A stretch of DNA of 64,000 nt from Aurelia coerulea (Eukaryota; Cnidaria; Scyphozoa; Semaeostomeae; Ulmaridae). The DNA lies in contig CM076945.1 in assembly GCA_039566865.1 (NCBI GenBank), positions 7,553,501-7,617,500 on the forward strand, read 5' to 3'. Shown here one piece after another: positions 61,601-64,000 of this stretch (its first letter is position 1; the number at the start of each line of letters is the position of its first letter). A model generated the notes under the pieces. That model ran no database searches and had not been told where the DNA came from. It saw only the letters and a list, made by a program, of their open reading frames with translations. Both the position numbers and the translations under genes were made by a program.

Positions 61601-63936
61601 CACTCAAAATCTGCTAGAATCAACAAACTTTTAGTACTGGGTCCATTGTTATCTTCGTATGAAAAACACGTGTAAGGGTGGAATCAGTGGCTAAATCACT
61701 AACTGAAAGTCTGAAATTCATTTCAATAAATTTTTGCAATCTGCATTTAATGAATGACCGTCAATGTGACTTTTCCTCTGCCACGTAAATCGGGTTGAGA
61801 TGGCACCAACGAAAACAAATGTTGAAGGAAAAAATAGGATCAAAGTGTAAGGAGATCCAACGAAACTGTTTCATCTTGATAATATTTCATGAACCAAACA
61901 TTTGGCAATAATCGAGGCCTTTGATAATTTAAGGTTTGAACCCCTGATGAAGAAAGGAAGTATCATTTCATTTATTAAAAACCTTTTTTGACCATCAAAA
62001 CACAAAATAAATCTTTTAGCCATGTGATTGAGTCGCGCATGAGATCCTCAAATGGAACAGCAACCATGAACTCAAAGCAAATAGATGGTTCACTAAACAT
62101 TAGCTGGGTTTGTAGCTATGTAAGATTAAGTTTACCCGCCGAAGAACTAGATGTGTGGTCAAAAGACTTTCCATGACCATGCTATACCATTCAATGTAAA
62201 TAGTCACCTTGTTTTCAAGTAACATTTTAATTCGATGGGCTGTTTTTCAAGTACATGTTCGTGGCCAACAAACTGACGAAACATTCTTGCCGTTTATGGA
62301 CAGTGCCCCTTACATACGAGTCTGTCATGAGAAAATTAAAAAATGAGAAATCACACAAATACCTTGCGGACTTTATTTTATTTTATTTTTTTCTATATTC
62401 AAATATCAAATTTTACAATATATTTTACATTCTACTATACCTAATTCTAATTACTATACGACACTACAGGTACGATACCATGGGGAGCGAAAGACAATGA
62501 CTACCCCATGGCCAATATCTAAAAACACGAAACGTTAAACTGTATACAGTCACACTACACGAACATTTATAAATTAAAGGATACTATAATAGATTCTGTT
62601 TCACACCAGATGTCAGGTCGGGGCTGCGATGAATTTATTGATACTACGAGCGCAACTCGCGCGGATTTTATTTATTTCATTCAAACAAATGATCTGCGGT
62701 ACAGAATTCGAAAATAACCTTAACGAACTTATCGTACTAAACCCAACGAAGGCAACATTAGACAGTGTAATCTGCGAAAAGAAAACTCTTAACTTAAATC
62801 CTGTAAAGAAATAACAACCAAAGTAACCTGTAACAAGGGAGAAAACCGTTAAATCCTGCAAGAGAAATAACGAATTAATTTGAAACCCTGAAAGGAAAGA
62901 AATCAATTAATAGCGGCAATAAAGAGCAACGTCGAATAACCAAAAACGCGTTTCGCCGCACACTCGTCAGTTCGGTTCATGCGAAGAAGAAATTAACGAT
63001 ACAAACAAGATAAAACCAGAAGATTATTCAGAAGCCGAGCACTAACTGCTCAATATACACTTTTGCGAACATTACAATGCCTTCCACTCAGTTTCTGAAT
63101 TAGATGAATGAAATTGGCAAGCCAGATGTTTAAATATACCCTTCTTCTTTCCATATAATTCATTACATCTCTTAACAACCCTTAGTCACGTGCACAATGC
63201 AATATCTAGCCATTTTGGTTTCGAGATATCTTATGCGGCTGGCTTAACTTGTTTTGAATTTTTTTGCTTGAAAGAATTTCCTTTGTCTGCAACCACTAGT
63301 CGCTTTGAATTGGCGTGTCAATGAAAACCAACTTGTGGTATTGTTACAAAATATGTCCTTGTTATTGTAAATGGATGTAAGGGGGAGAGTACCGTAAAGG
63401 TTCTATTTAGCCCCTCTCTATTAAGCCCCCTGATTAGCCCCTCCTTTCTTTCGCCAAAAATTTTAATTGGCCCCTCTCTCTATTAACCCCCCCCCCCCAA
63501 CTTATATCAAATGCCATAGGTTACCAAAGATTTTCCATTCATTTAGCTCAACGAGTTTCTATGCTAATTTTGACATGGTTTGAGATTAAAACTATGTCGA
63601 CTTTGTGTGATTGAGTCGTGAAATCGTATGTTTTTCATATCCTTGCGATTTGACTTCTTGAGAATAAGCTACTTTTTCTTGAGCCCCCCTTTTGGAGTCT
63701 CCGAATTAAGAAAGCGCCCCGGGTGGCCTTGATAAAGCTTTTACGGTAAGAAACCTACTGAGGGAAGCTTCATCATGGTAGGAACTATTCTAAATCACAG
63801 TACTGTTAACAGCGGCCATTTCTTTCTTTACAGTTTCAACATGCTGTGTTTGCCAGATTACTCTTCGAAAGCAGAACTCAAAAGATTGCTTTTAATTGCT
63901 CTAAACGAAGGATCCGAGGGTTTTGGATTGACTTAG
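26611..63936 (+). CDS. AREL1: AREL1-type HECT E3 ubiquitin ligase (17 coding exons; start codon not located)
   Basis: Apoptosis-resistant E3 ligases transfer ubiquitin through a HECT thioester; the vertebrate protein targets IAP antagonists. Joining 26611-26987, 29892-30114, 30219-30382, 34057-34222, 35917-36050, 37458-37535, 38172-38316, 41682-41803, 44232-44307, 45923-46035, 47109-47285, 47798-47923, 54819-54948, 57150-57208, 59020-59109, 60274-60449 and 63834-63936 gives 818 residues with consistent phases. Numbered from 26613: membrane helix about 1-22, filamin-type repeat about 95-310, linker to about 475, HECT 478-818 with HPNPYRP, FEFAGKIIGK, PPGGF and AHTC. The catalytic Cys is residue 785, followed by 33 residues, as I recall for human AREL1 (823 residues). 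The first visible codon is incomplete (CA), so an upstream exon with the ATG is missing. Family assignment is very firm. Confidence 0.93.
27244..27661. mobile_element. TA-flanked MITE (Tc1/mariner-like), copy A
   Basis: Ends CAGTAAAAACCCGCACATAA / TTATGTGCGGGTTTTTACTG, flanked by TA at 27244-27245 and 27660-27661. The interior carries TAGGTTCTTA in both orientations. Copy B is at 43319-43765. A remnant end, TGCGGGGACTTACTGTA, lies at 30185. Confidence 0.85.
28022..28175. repeat. Dispersed repeat, three copies in AREL1 introns
   Basis: AAAAGAGCCTGGGTCGAGC, CGAGTGGCGTCAGAGAGC, ATTCGAAAATTCT and TTTTCAGAATGGATAAA recur in order at 44367-44520 and 58270-58410. Probably an old non-autonomous element. 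The rest of 27662-29470 shows no gene; 28632-28760 is a half copy of the AGCATAGGTTCC family. Confidence 0.55.
29471..29850. repeat. Tandem duplication with one copy interrupted by a hairpin MITE
   Basis: Copy 2 (29709-29850) reads TTTGTAGCAGTGTTAGAG then ACCAGATTGATAATTCATGC. Copy 1 has the same sequence split by the hairpin 29497-29575. Both copies continue to GAGAAACTTTTAG and GTGGCCTGATC. Copy 2 is thus a natural empty site for the insertion in copy 1. Confidence 0.85.
29489..29583. mobile_element. Hairpin MITE (79 bp), second copy, with 8-bp target duplication
   Basis: 29497-29575 pairs TAGCCTGCGTGCAGACTCTA with TAGAGTCTGCACGCAGGCTA. Flanks are TGTTAGAG on both sides, and a third TGTTAGAG sits just to the left (29481-29488). 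Same family as 17533-17601. Confidence 0.9.
29892..30114 (+). CDS. AREL1: AREL1 exon: filamin repeat, first half
   Basis: Acceptor TTGTCTTTCAG, donor CCAG|GTACGT, phase 0 in and 1 out. Encodes FYSKFLMACPCSYIHDAKVV, then SYSFQVKFTPTIATSHRITI and GHEIMKFCKVFAPG: the beta-strand pattern of a filamin/ABP280 repeat. Confidence 0.93.
30219..30382 (+). CDS. AREL1: AREL1 exon: filamin repeat region
   Basis: A 104-bp intron precedes it. Acceptor TTTTCCACTTAG, donor GAG|GTAACT; completes the split Gly. Encodes GVADPLKTKVKIASSMLVLK and the conserved LDERDKYGN turn of filamin-like repeats. Confidence 0.93.
30401..30814. mobile_element. Inverted-repeat element with GGCCCCGTCCACACG ends
   Basis: 30401-30814 begins GGCCCCGTCCACACGTATAC and ends with the near-perfect complement (GTATATGTGTGGACGGGGCC). 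The interior repeats CGTCCACATGTAAACG and GTTTTCAAAA several times. It inserted 18 bp after a splice donor (30382). Flanking TCA on both sides may be a 3-bp duplication or chance. Confidence 0.85.
30877..32394. mobile_element. Long inverted repeat, arms about 560 bp, in an AREL1 intron
   Basis: Arm 30877-31445 pairs with arm 31835-32394 throughout: AAGCACTGTG against CACTGTGCTAA at the outer ends, TGGCTTGCACTCACTCGATTTTCATG against its complement in the middle, and GGCGAATTTTTCACGAA against TTCGTGAAAAATTCGCC at the inner ends. The loop is about 390 bp. In the AREL1 pre-mRNA it would fold into a long duplex. The arms are perhaps 85-90% identical by eye. Confidence 0.88.
33050..33340. mobile_element. 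Palindromic element with a perfect inner hairpin
   Basis: TTACTTGAGTTCTTCTTGG ... CTGTCTGAATC pairs with GATTCAGACAG ... AAGAAGAACTCTAGTAA. The centre is CTTCGCTCCTCCGCAAG / CTTGCGGAGGAGCGAA. No target duplication seen. 32400-33050 shows no gene. Confidence 0.75.
33403..33947. mobile_element. Mutator-like MITE, AGCATAGGTTCC family, perfect 9-bp duplication
   Basis: The element 33412-33938 (527 bp) has ends AACATAGGCTCCAAATCTTT / GATTTGGAACCTATGCT; both flanks are GAGTTTTCA. Related copies: 45194-45718, 46585-47069, 55650-56500 and truncated ones near 28632 and 40980-41420. Confidence 0.92.
34057..34222 (+). CDS. AREL1: AREL1 exon: end of filamin repeat
   Basis: Acceptor TTCCTTTCGTAG, donor AATG|GTAATT. 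Encodes VRGDCPRINPAIGVEKYDDN, then DPGCYKTTVTYRDENIGNN and FDILVLN. The G-C-Y/F ... I-x-N-[GN]-x-F-D-I-[IL]-V-L pattern is conserved in AREL1. Confidence 0.93.
34263..34480. repeat. Dispersed repeat copy
   Basis: GGCTCAAGCCACTTGTGGTCAAATTCTAGCCTATCAGATATC matches the complement of 20390-20450. The 60-codon frame here is chance. Confidence 0.5.
34611..34765. repeat. Degenerate TTTTTGAGGACAAG minisatellite
   Basis: About seven units of 20-26 bp built on TTTTTGAGGACAAGTTA. Confidence 0.85.
34897..35503. mobile_element. Palindromic TA-flanked MITE, 603 bp
   Basis: The element 34899-35501 has ends CCGGGTGCGCCAAAATAAAC / GTTTATTTTGGCGCACCCGG and arms paired over about 250 bp (TGCACGTTTG, TTAATCTTTAGCAGAA, TCGATCAAG-type blocks). 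TA at 34897-34898 and 35502-35503. Fits the Tc1/mariner superfamily. Confidence 0.88.
35654..35740. repeat. (CTGAA)n microsatellite, about 17 copies
   Basis: Uninterrupted pentamer ACTGA repeat about 180 bp upstream of an AREL1 exon. Confidence 0.97.
35917..36050 (+). CDS. AREL1: AREL1 exon: linker region
   Basis: Acceptor CTTACGACAG, donor AAG|GTAAAT. Encodes ASDWDKMKSNVSSLSWNLYY, EAYLLP, then KRRKVYIYITPK. The last block corresponds to the conserved K-K-V-Y-x-Y-[VI]-[ST]-P-K of AREL1. The acidic insert of the vertebrate protein is shorter here. Confidence 0.92.
36127..36420 (+). mobile_element. Retroelement 3' tail, Penelope-like (degenerate)
   Basis: The tail TTGATAATGGGTTTAAGCCC then GAAACGTCGT, with AAATAAATCTCTG following, has the same layout as the minus-strand motif near 21630. 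The overlapping 83-codon frame looks like a chance reading of such tails. 36549-36690 is a separate small element with TTAAAGGGAG / CTCCCTTTAA ends. Confidence 0.4.
36844..37343. mobile_element. MITE, inverted second copy of the 1395-1962 family
   Basis: Ends TAGACTGATTACATGG / GTATTCAGTCTA. The interior matches the 1395-1962 element in reverse complement (CAACTGTTTTCATGGTATT, GGTCAACATC, CCAATGGCGTTGTATT, GATGAGTCCCAGTA). No duplication is visible at this copy. Confidence 0.85.
37458..37535 (+). CDS. AREL1: AREL1 exon: 26-residue linker exon
   Basis: Acceptor TACTTTCGCAG, donor AAAG|GTATGA. Encodes QLQIKEYYLKFIPKRLHTMR; the [VI]-K-E-[FY]-Y-L-K-x-[IV]-P-x-R-L core is shared with vertebrate AREL1. 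Confidence 0.93.
37636..37690. repeat. (AATC)n microsatellite
   Basis: CAATCAATCAATCAATCAAT tract followed by AAATCAAATCAAGTCAAG. Confidence 0.95.
38172..38316 (+). CDS. AREL1: AREL1 exon: linker before HECT
   Basis: Acceptor TTTTAATTGCAG, donor ATCG|GTAGGT. Encodes LSVLPSQDQPTGYPLLSIKE then LLIACKERNLLLATYSEVLL, GNIG. The block C-K-E-R-N-[IL]-L-A-A/L-T is a family hallmark. Ends on a split Gly codon. Confidence 0.93.
38389..38500 (-). mobile_element. LINE 3' tail fragment
   Basis: GGTATCCAGGCCAAGACAGCC plus an AT-rich tail matches 50310-50400 (GGTATCTAGGCCAAGATGGCC), the 3' end of a LINE lying on the minus strand. Confidence 0.5.
39440..39860 (-). pseudogene. LINE ORF2 C-terminus relic (zinc-binding tail)
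   Basis: The minus strand reads YCLSLGIQVLGDEVHFVMMC, PQFKEVRKCLETKV, FIWLLSQED: the C-x-x-C-x(n)-H-x(4)-C tail found after the reverse transcriptase of CR1/L2/Jockey-type LINEs, but with an extra decayed 3' tail at 39760-39860 (CCCCATGGCC hairpin). The two parts may be different insertions side by side. Confidence 0.6.
40205..40690 (-). pseudogene. LINE ORF2 C-terminus relic with 3' hairpin tail
   Basis: The minus strand reads FLLFCPCFDVQRPDLLAGIY, YVNLANEALLQLLLYGNKDF, NRHILKLTLHFTHETGRFE: the end of a CR1/L2-like ORF2. Downstream on the minus strand comes a hairpin GGCCTCGGGG/CCCCGAGG (40300-40335), then an AT-rich tail to about 40205. Confidence 0.7.
40980..41420. mobile_element. AGCATAGGTTCC-family MITE, left end lost
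   Basis: The right end GATTTGGAACCTATGG is intact; the left starts inside the element (TGTAAAATTCTATGGCC). Interior blocks match 33412-33938. Confidence 0.75.
41682..41803 (+). CDS. AREL1: AREL1 exon: region just before HECT
   Basis: Acceptor TTTTTCATTACCAG, donor GAC|GTGAGT. Completes NIGGS, then DSFENKKKHFYSEIRQIYSK and KAGSKVMLAVHRDRILTD. Matches the human G-G-S-E-T-F-x-x-K region. A decayed copy follows 83 bp downstream. Confidence 0.92.
41886..42575 (+). pseudogene. Decayed tandem copy of AREL1 exon 8, split by a transposon
   Basis: GATTCCTTC...CACAAACATTTC...ATTCGACAAATA (41886-41937) aligns with the first half of the exon at 41682. TATATTGAAAGAAAGCAGGCTC...AAAGTAA (from 42518) aligns with the second half. 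Between them is a TA-flanked element (41938-42517). The copy lacks an acceptor and its frame is broken. Confidence 0.8.
41936..42519. mobile_element. TA-flanked MITE inside the decayed exon copy, 580 bp
   Basis: Ends ACTGGTGGGCCAAAAAATAA / TTTTTGGGGCCACCCAT. The flanking TA at 41936-41937 and 42518-42519 restores the exon sequence ACAAATATATT when the element is removed. Tc1/mariner-like; no transposase. Confidence 0.8.
43319..43765. mobile_element. TA-flanked MITE (Tc1/mariner-like), copy B
   Basis: Ends CAATAAAAACCCGCGTATAA / TTATACGCGGGTTTTTACTG with flanking TA. Same family as 27244-27661. 42576-43318 and 43766-44231 show no gene. Confidence 0.85.
44232..44307 (+). CDS. AREL1: AREL1 exon: start of HECT domain
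   Basis: Acceptor TTTTCTTCTAG; donor ATGG|GTTTGT is weak but needed for phase. Encodes LMKATKTFTALDWGKQFSVD, FVGEMG. Matches the K-A-T-[KR]-x-F ... D-W-x-K-x-F entry of the AREL1 HECT domain. Confidence 0.88.
44925..44996. repeat. (CATTTATTTATC)n minisatellite
   Basis: Four to five 12-bp units; it creates two false open frames. Confidence 0.9.
45185..45727. mobile_element. Mutator-like MITE, AGCATAGGTTCC family, perfect 9-bp duplication
   Basis: The element 45194-45718 (525 bp) has ends AGCATAGGTTCCAAATCTTT / AAAGATTTGGAACCTATGCT; both flanks are TCATCGTTT. Confidence 0.93.
45923..46035 (+). CDS. AREL1: AREL1 exon: HECT N-lobe
   Basis: Acceptor TTCTTATTCTCAG, donor CTG|GTATGT. Encodes GLDYGGLKRELFQLVCDALF, KPQNHLFCNLGKESTQSL: the [LV]-D-x-G-G-[LP]-x-[RK]-E-[LWF]-F motif that starts all HECT folds. 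Confidence 0.94.
46576..47078. mobile_element. Mutator-like MITE, AGCATAGGTTCC family, perfect 9-bp duplication
   Basis: The element 46585-47069 (485 bp) has ends AGATAGGGCTCAAATCTTT / AGATTTGAGCCCTATGC; both flanks are GTAACGACC. It ends only 30 bp before an AREL1 exon. Confidence 0.92.
47109..47285 (+). CDS. AREL1: AREL1 exon: HECT N-lobe core
   Basis: Acceptor TTTATTTTCTAG, donor CAA|GTAAGT, phase 0 both sides, 59 residues: VHPNPYRPEQCAKLKYFEFA, GKIIGKFLIECAHSRQQYVK, ARFSRAFLTQIIGLPVSWQ. The F-x-F-[AV]-G-[RK]-[LI]-[VI]-G-K motif is diagnostic of HECT. Confidence 0.95.
47610..47690. repeat. Dispersed repeat copy (also at 18535)
   Basis: TTTGATTGAGTGCACTCATAGG, GTGTGAAGTCTATTATTC and AGGCAAATCGCTTTGTT match 18555-18620. 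Confidence 0.6.
47798..47923 (+). CDS. AREL1: AREL1 exon: HECT N-lobe
   Basis: Acceptor GTTCATCTGTAG, donor AAG|GTATCT, 42 residues: LFESDDKELYKTKVLYILKN, DPQDLELTFTEDVYDTKGNF, VK. Corresponds to the L-x-L-x-F central strand of HECT, the E2-binding side. Confidence 0.94.
48165..48729. mobile_element. TA-flanked inverted-repeat element, 561 bp
   Basis: Ends ACGGGGGAGTCAGTAAAAAG / TTTTTTTGACTCACCCAG within TA dinucleotides. Interior arms pair (TTTCAAACAGGGATT against CCCCCGTCTGAAAGG). Related copies at 57480-58090 and 22230-22345. Confidence 0.7.
48750..50219 (-). mobile_element. 5'-truncated LINE with 12-bp target duplication
   Basis: The insertion 48762-50207 lies antisense to AREL1. Identical flanks TCCACTGTTTCT occur at 48750-48761 and 50208-50219. 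The 3' end starts with an A-rich tail (T run on the + strand at 48761-48770). The body codes for the C-terminal part of ORF2; the reverse-transcriptase active site and endonuclease are missing through 5' truncation. A well-preserved frame and intact duplication suggest a fairly recent insertion. Confidence 0.88.
49215..50207 (-). CDS. LINE ORF2 C-terminal fragment (CR1/L2/Jockey-like)
   Basis: 330 codons open on the minus strand. The start MNLGMILDSKLNFQSHI matches the thumb region after the reverse transcriptase (L-G-[MV]-x-[IL]-D-x-x-L-x-F-x-x-H). RPHLDYGDLLYHKYDP and RLYNELGWETLYSRRWYRRL follow, and near the end is a zinc-binding tail LCNCGTANEDNEHFLLHCPL. The ATG is accidental, at the truncation point. 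The protein cannot reverse transcribe. It is an insertion in an AREL1 intron, not a host gene. Confidence 0.88.
   Translation of the reverse strand: MNLGMILDSKLNFQSHIRAAILKARRGIGLIKYLSKYVSRTVLNLTFKLYVRPHLDYGDLLYHKYDPEMRLGFTQKLEQTQYSAALAVSGAWRGTNRQRLYNELGWETLYSRRWYRRLCHFFNLKYNQSPEYLFNEIPAERQTNYDLRNQRIYTPSIRKTVRFSNTYFCNAPYEWNLLDRDIRSCKSIAEFKRKLLSKIRPTESSVYSIYDIEGVRILTKLRLKFSALNEHRFRHRFNTVSPLCNCGTANEDNEHFLLHCPLFDHLRRNLLGQLSEILSLDVSTFDDDFVCSLMLYGSSELPHIVNRLILEATLEYIKSSRRFVSIDYEN
50280..50640 (-). pseudogene. Second LINE 3' relic
   Basis: The minus strand reads RIVNLYPNKSHQSFWNNFIW then LFSHEGKDHL, related to FIWLLSQED at 39540. Its tail has GGCCAAGATGGCC (50317-50335). Confidence 0.6.
50940..53875 (+). 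repeat. 121-bp tandem array, about 24 units, in an AREL1 intron
   Basis: The unit runs GCTAAAAAAAGAGATTTGAA, GATCGGCCTTATGATAGAAT, TAGGTGATTTTTCAAACTGG, AGTACTTTTTGGTACAGCC, GTAGATGAAAGTAAATAATA, AGATTAGATGAAATATCTTCTG. Units differ mainly at three diagnostic sites (ACTGG/ACAGG, TTGGTAC/TTTGGAAC, CCAGT/CCGGT). The last unit ends ATCTTCATGAAG. The flanks (50641-50939) show no gene. Confidence 0.97.
54072..54216. mobile_element. Hairpin element, arms about 60 bp
   Basis: GGACTTGTCCAAGTATCACT and TTGAGTCATAGGG on the left pair with CCCTATGACTCAA and AGTGAGACTTGGATAAGTCC on the right around GGGGGATCCATTTCCCC. GCATAT occurs on both sides. Confidence 0.8.
54387..54776. mobile_element. Element with GGGGATGTGCGCC ends and an internal minisatellite
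   Basis: Left ACGGGGATGTGCGCCAG, right CTGGCGGCGCACACCCCT. The interior repeats TTCTGGGATTGGGGTATAC about eight times. Ends 42 bp before an AREL1 exon. Same design as 8443-8710. Confidence 0.65.
54819..54948 (+). CDS. AREL1: AREL1 exon: HECT N-lobe end
   Basis: Acceptor GATATTTCTTTTAG, donor AAAG|GTAACT. Encodes TVELKPYGSQIQVTNNNKLE, YLQLVAEYRMTKCVKSEITE, FLK. Contains the HECT signature V-T-N-x-N-K-x-x-Y-[LV]-x-L-x-[AV]-x-Y-R. Confidence 0.95.
55240..55430. mobile_element. Short inverted-repeat element, GGGCACTTC family
   Basis: Ends AGGGACGTAGGAAGC / GGTTCCTACGTCTCT, interior AAGGGCACTTCCTGAAAATA repeats. Other copies: 59648-59765 and part of 21430-21490. Confidence 0.7.
55645..56502. mobile_element. 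AGCATAGGTTCC-family MITE interrupted by a nested element
   Basis: Outer ends AGCATTGGTTCCAAATCTTT and GGAAACTATGCT. The nested insert at about 55885-56300 has ends CCTGATTACGTGGACATTTTC / TTTTCACCATAGGGCTGGGATTTC in inverted orientation. It therefore inserted later than the host MITE. Confidence 0.75.
57150..57208 (+). CDS. AREL1: AREL1 exon: HECT hinge region
   Basis: Acceptor TTTTTATTCCAG, donor GAG|GTATGC. Encodes GLNSLIPEKLLSMFDETELE, the G-[LF]-x-x-[LI]-[IV]-P-x-x-L-L-x-x-F-[DE]-x-x-E-L-E motif at the end of the HECT N-lobe. Confidence 0.95.
57480..58090. mobile_element. Large palindromic element, relative of 48165-48729
   Basis: CCGTTTGAAAGGTCACTGTG...TAACTGAAATCAGCCACTC...AATTATGAGGGATG pairs with CATCCTCATAATTT-type and GGCCTTGCAAACGGGGG blocks on the right arm. 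The left half also matches 48180-48400. Confidence 0.7.
58490..58960. repeat. Cluster of GTCCGAAATTTTT motifs
   Basis: At least nine copies of (G/C)GTCCGAAA(A/T)T(T/A) occur, in two groups (58520-58590 and 58855-58950), both in the same orientation. Probably an element with repeated ends, or a decayed tandem repeat. Confidence 0.55.
59020..59109 (+). CDS. AREL1: AREL1 exon: start of HECT C-lobe
   Basis: Acceptor TTTATTTTCAG; donor AAG|GTTCTT, unusually weak. Encodes LLICGADQISPSDLKEHFRQ, AAGGEVFLKK: the L-[LM]-C-G-x-x-x-I-x-[VPL]-x-D-[LF] block of HECT. Chosen because phase 0 joins exactly to the next exon (VLQWFWEIV). Confidence 0.88.
59430..59475. repeat. (GTT)n microsatellite
   Basis: GTTGTTGTTGTTGTTGTTGT tract with one interruption. 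Confidence 0.95.
59850..60170 (-). pseudogene. LINE ORF2 C-terminus relic (different clade)
   Basis: The minus strand reads YEDNIEHLWECKKFDMKNCS, then KRIIREFKRFCK and a stop, followed by an AT-rich tail with AACCTAAC-type repeats. The E-D-N-x-x-H-L-[FW]-x-C motif is the zinc-binding tail of non-LTR elements; sequence and tail differ from the other LINE relics here. Confidence 0.55.
60274..60449 (+). CDS. AREL1: AREL1 exon: HECT C-lobe up to the catalytic Cys
   Basis: Acceptor AAACTCTATAG, donor CTTG|GTAAGC. Encodes VLQWFWEIVCGFSQEEMARL, VQFSTGCSQLPPGGFKELDP, TFQIMAFPGIDVLPSAHT and the first two bases (TG) of the catalytic Cys. [LM]-Q/R-W-F-W and F-[ST]-T-G-x-S/C-x-[LV]-P-P-G-G-F are HECT hallmarks. 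Confidence 0.95.
62375..62515 (-). mobile_element. LINE 3' tail with conserved hairpin
   Basis: An AT-rich tail followed by ACACTACAGGTACGATA and the hairpin CCATGGGG...CCCCATGG (62479-62511). Same family tail as at 39760-39860 and 40205-40345. 60450-62370 otherwise shows no gene; 62590-62960 shares blocks with 9735-9850. Confidence 0.65.
63100..63363. mobile_element. Half copy of the 18668/19341 foldback family
   Basis: CCCTTCTTCTTTCCATAT, TTCCTTTGTCTGCAACCACT, TTGAATTGGCGTGTCAATGAAAA and TGTCCTTGTT follow the order of the right arms at 19020-19260 and 19730-19958. Confidence 0.75.
63390..63748. mobile_element. TA-flanked MITE, 355 bp
   Basis: Ends CCGTAAAGGTTCTATTTAG / AAGCTTTTACGG with TA at 63390-63391 and 63747-63748. 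The interior has CCCCTCTCTATTAAGCCCC repeats and a C run at 63487-63497. It ends 85 bp before the last AREL1 exon. Confidence 0.75.
63834..63936 (+). CDS. AREL1: AREL1 last exon: catalytic Cys completion and HECT tail
   Basis: Acceptor TTTCTTTCTTTACAG. The first base T completes the catalytic Cys (TG|T). It then encodes FNMLCLPDYSSKAELKRLLL, IALNEGSEGFGLT and TAG at 63934-63936. C-F-N-x-L-x-L-P-x-Y and the final E-G-x-x-G-F-G-[ML] are family signatures. No polyadenylation signal lies in the remaining 64 bases. Confidence 0.96.
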
Positions 63937-64000
63937 TGTTGCTACTATATTGTCACGTTTCTTGCATCACTTCGCCCAATGCAATAACACTTCAACGCTT

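Noticed and set aside
62255..62500. 81-residue frame
   Set aside because: Runs into the AT-rich LINE tail; low-complexity FYFFLYSNIKFYNIF composition.

Overview
The window is AT-rich animal (metazoan) genomic DNA. Genes are split by long introns with GT..AG borders, there are no bacterial-style operons, and almost every non-coding stretch is made of short inverted-repeat transposons, tandem arrays and LINE relics. Repeat style (a dispersed TAGCCTGCGTGCAG hairpin, CR1/L2-like LINE tails) and a one-to-one AREL1-type gene suggest a marine invertebrate, most likely an anthozoan cnidarian. That assignment is inference only.

The one gene identified with confidence fills the right 37 kb on the + strand. 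It is the orthologue of AREL1 (KIAA0317), a HECT-type E3 ubiquitin ligase with an N-terminal membrane segment, a filamin-type Ig repeat and a C-terminal HECT domain. I can place 17 coding exons from 26611 to the stop codon at 63934-63936. All splice phases agree and they give 818 continuous residues. The few N-terminal residues, with the start codon, must lie in an upstream exon that I could not find. The catalytic cysteine codon is split by the last intron (TG at 60448-60449, T at 63834). Two decayed tandem copies of AREL1 coding exons lie beside their parents: one copies the membrane-segment exon (26453-26551), the other copies exon 8 and is broken by a TA-flanked transposon.

The left 26 kb holds one candidate two-exon gene of unknown function (3896-4082 and 6615-7021), a MADF/Myb-SANT-like exon inside a terminal-inverted-repeat element in its intron (5508-6211), a tRNA-like relic, a reverse-transcriptase crumb, and repeats. 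The most striking repeat is a pair of near-identical TACGGTGGAGGG minisatellites in head-to-head inverted arrangement (13027-13531 and 15206-15985). Next comes an 83-bp tandem array of about 28 units ending right at the AREL1 membrane exon.

At least seven inverted-repeat elements from several unrelated sequence families carry perfect 9-bp target duplications, and one more has a single mismatch. This points to one active Mutator-like (9-bp) integration machinery acting in trans. A second layer has TA duplications (Tc1/mariner-like). A 5'-truncated LINE at 48762-50207 with a 12-bp target duplication, several older LINE 3' ends sharing a hairpin with compensatory changes, and a hammerhead-ribozyme-like motif in a Penelope-like tail (about 21611-21660, minus strand) complete the picture. 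No transposase gene was recognised, so these elements are non-autonomous.
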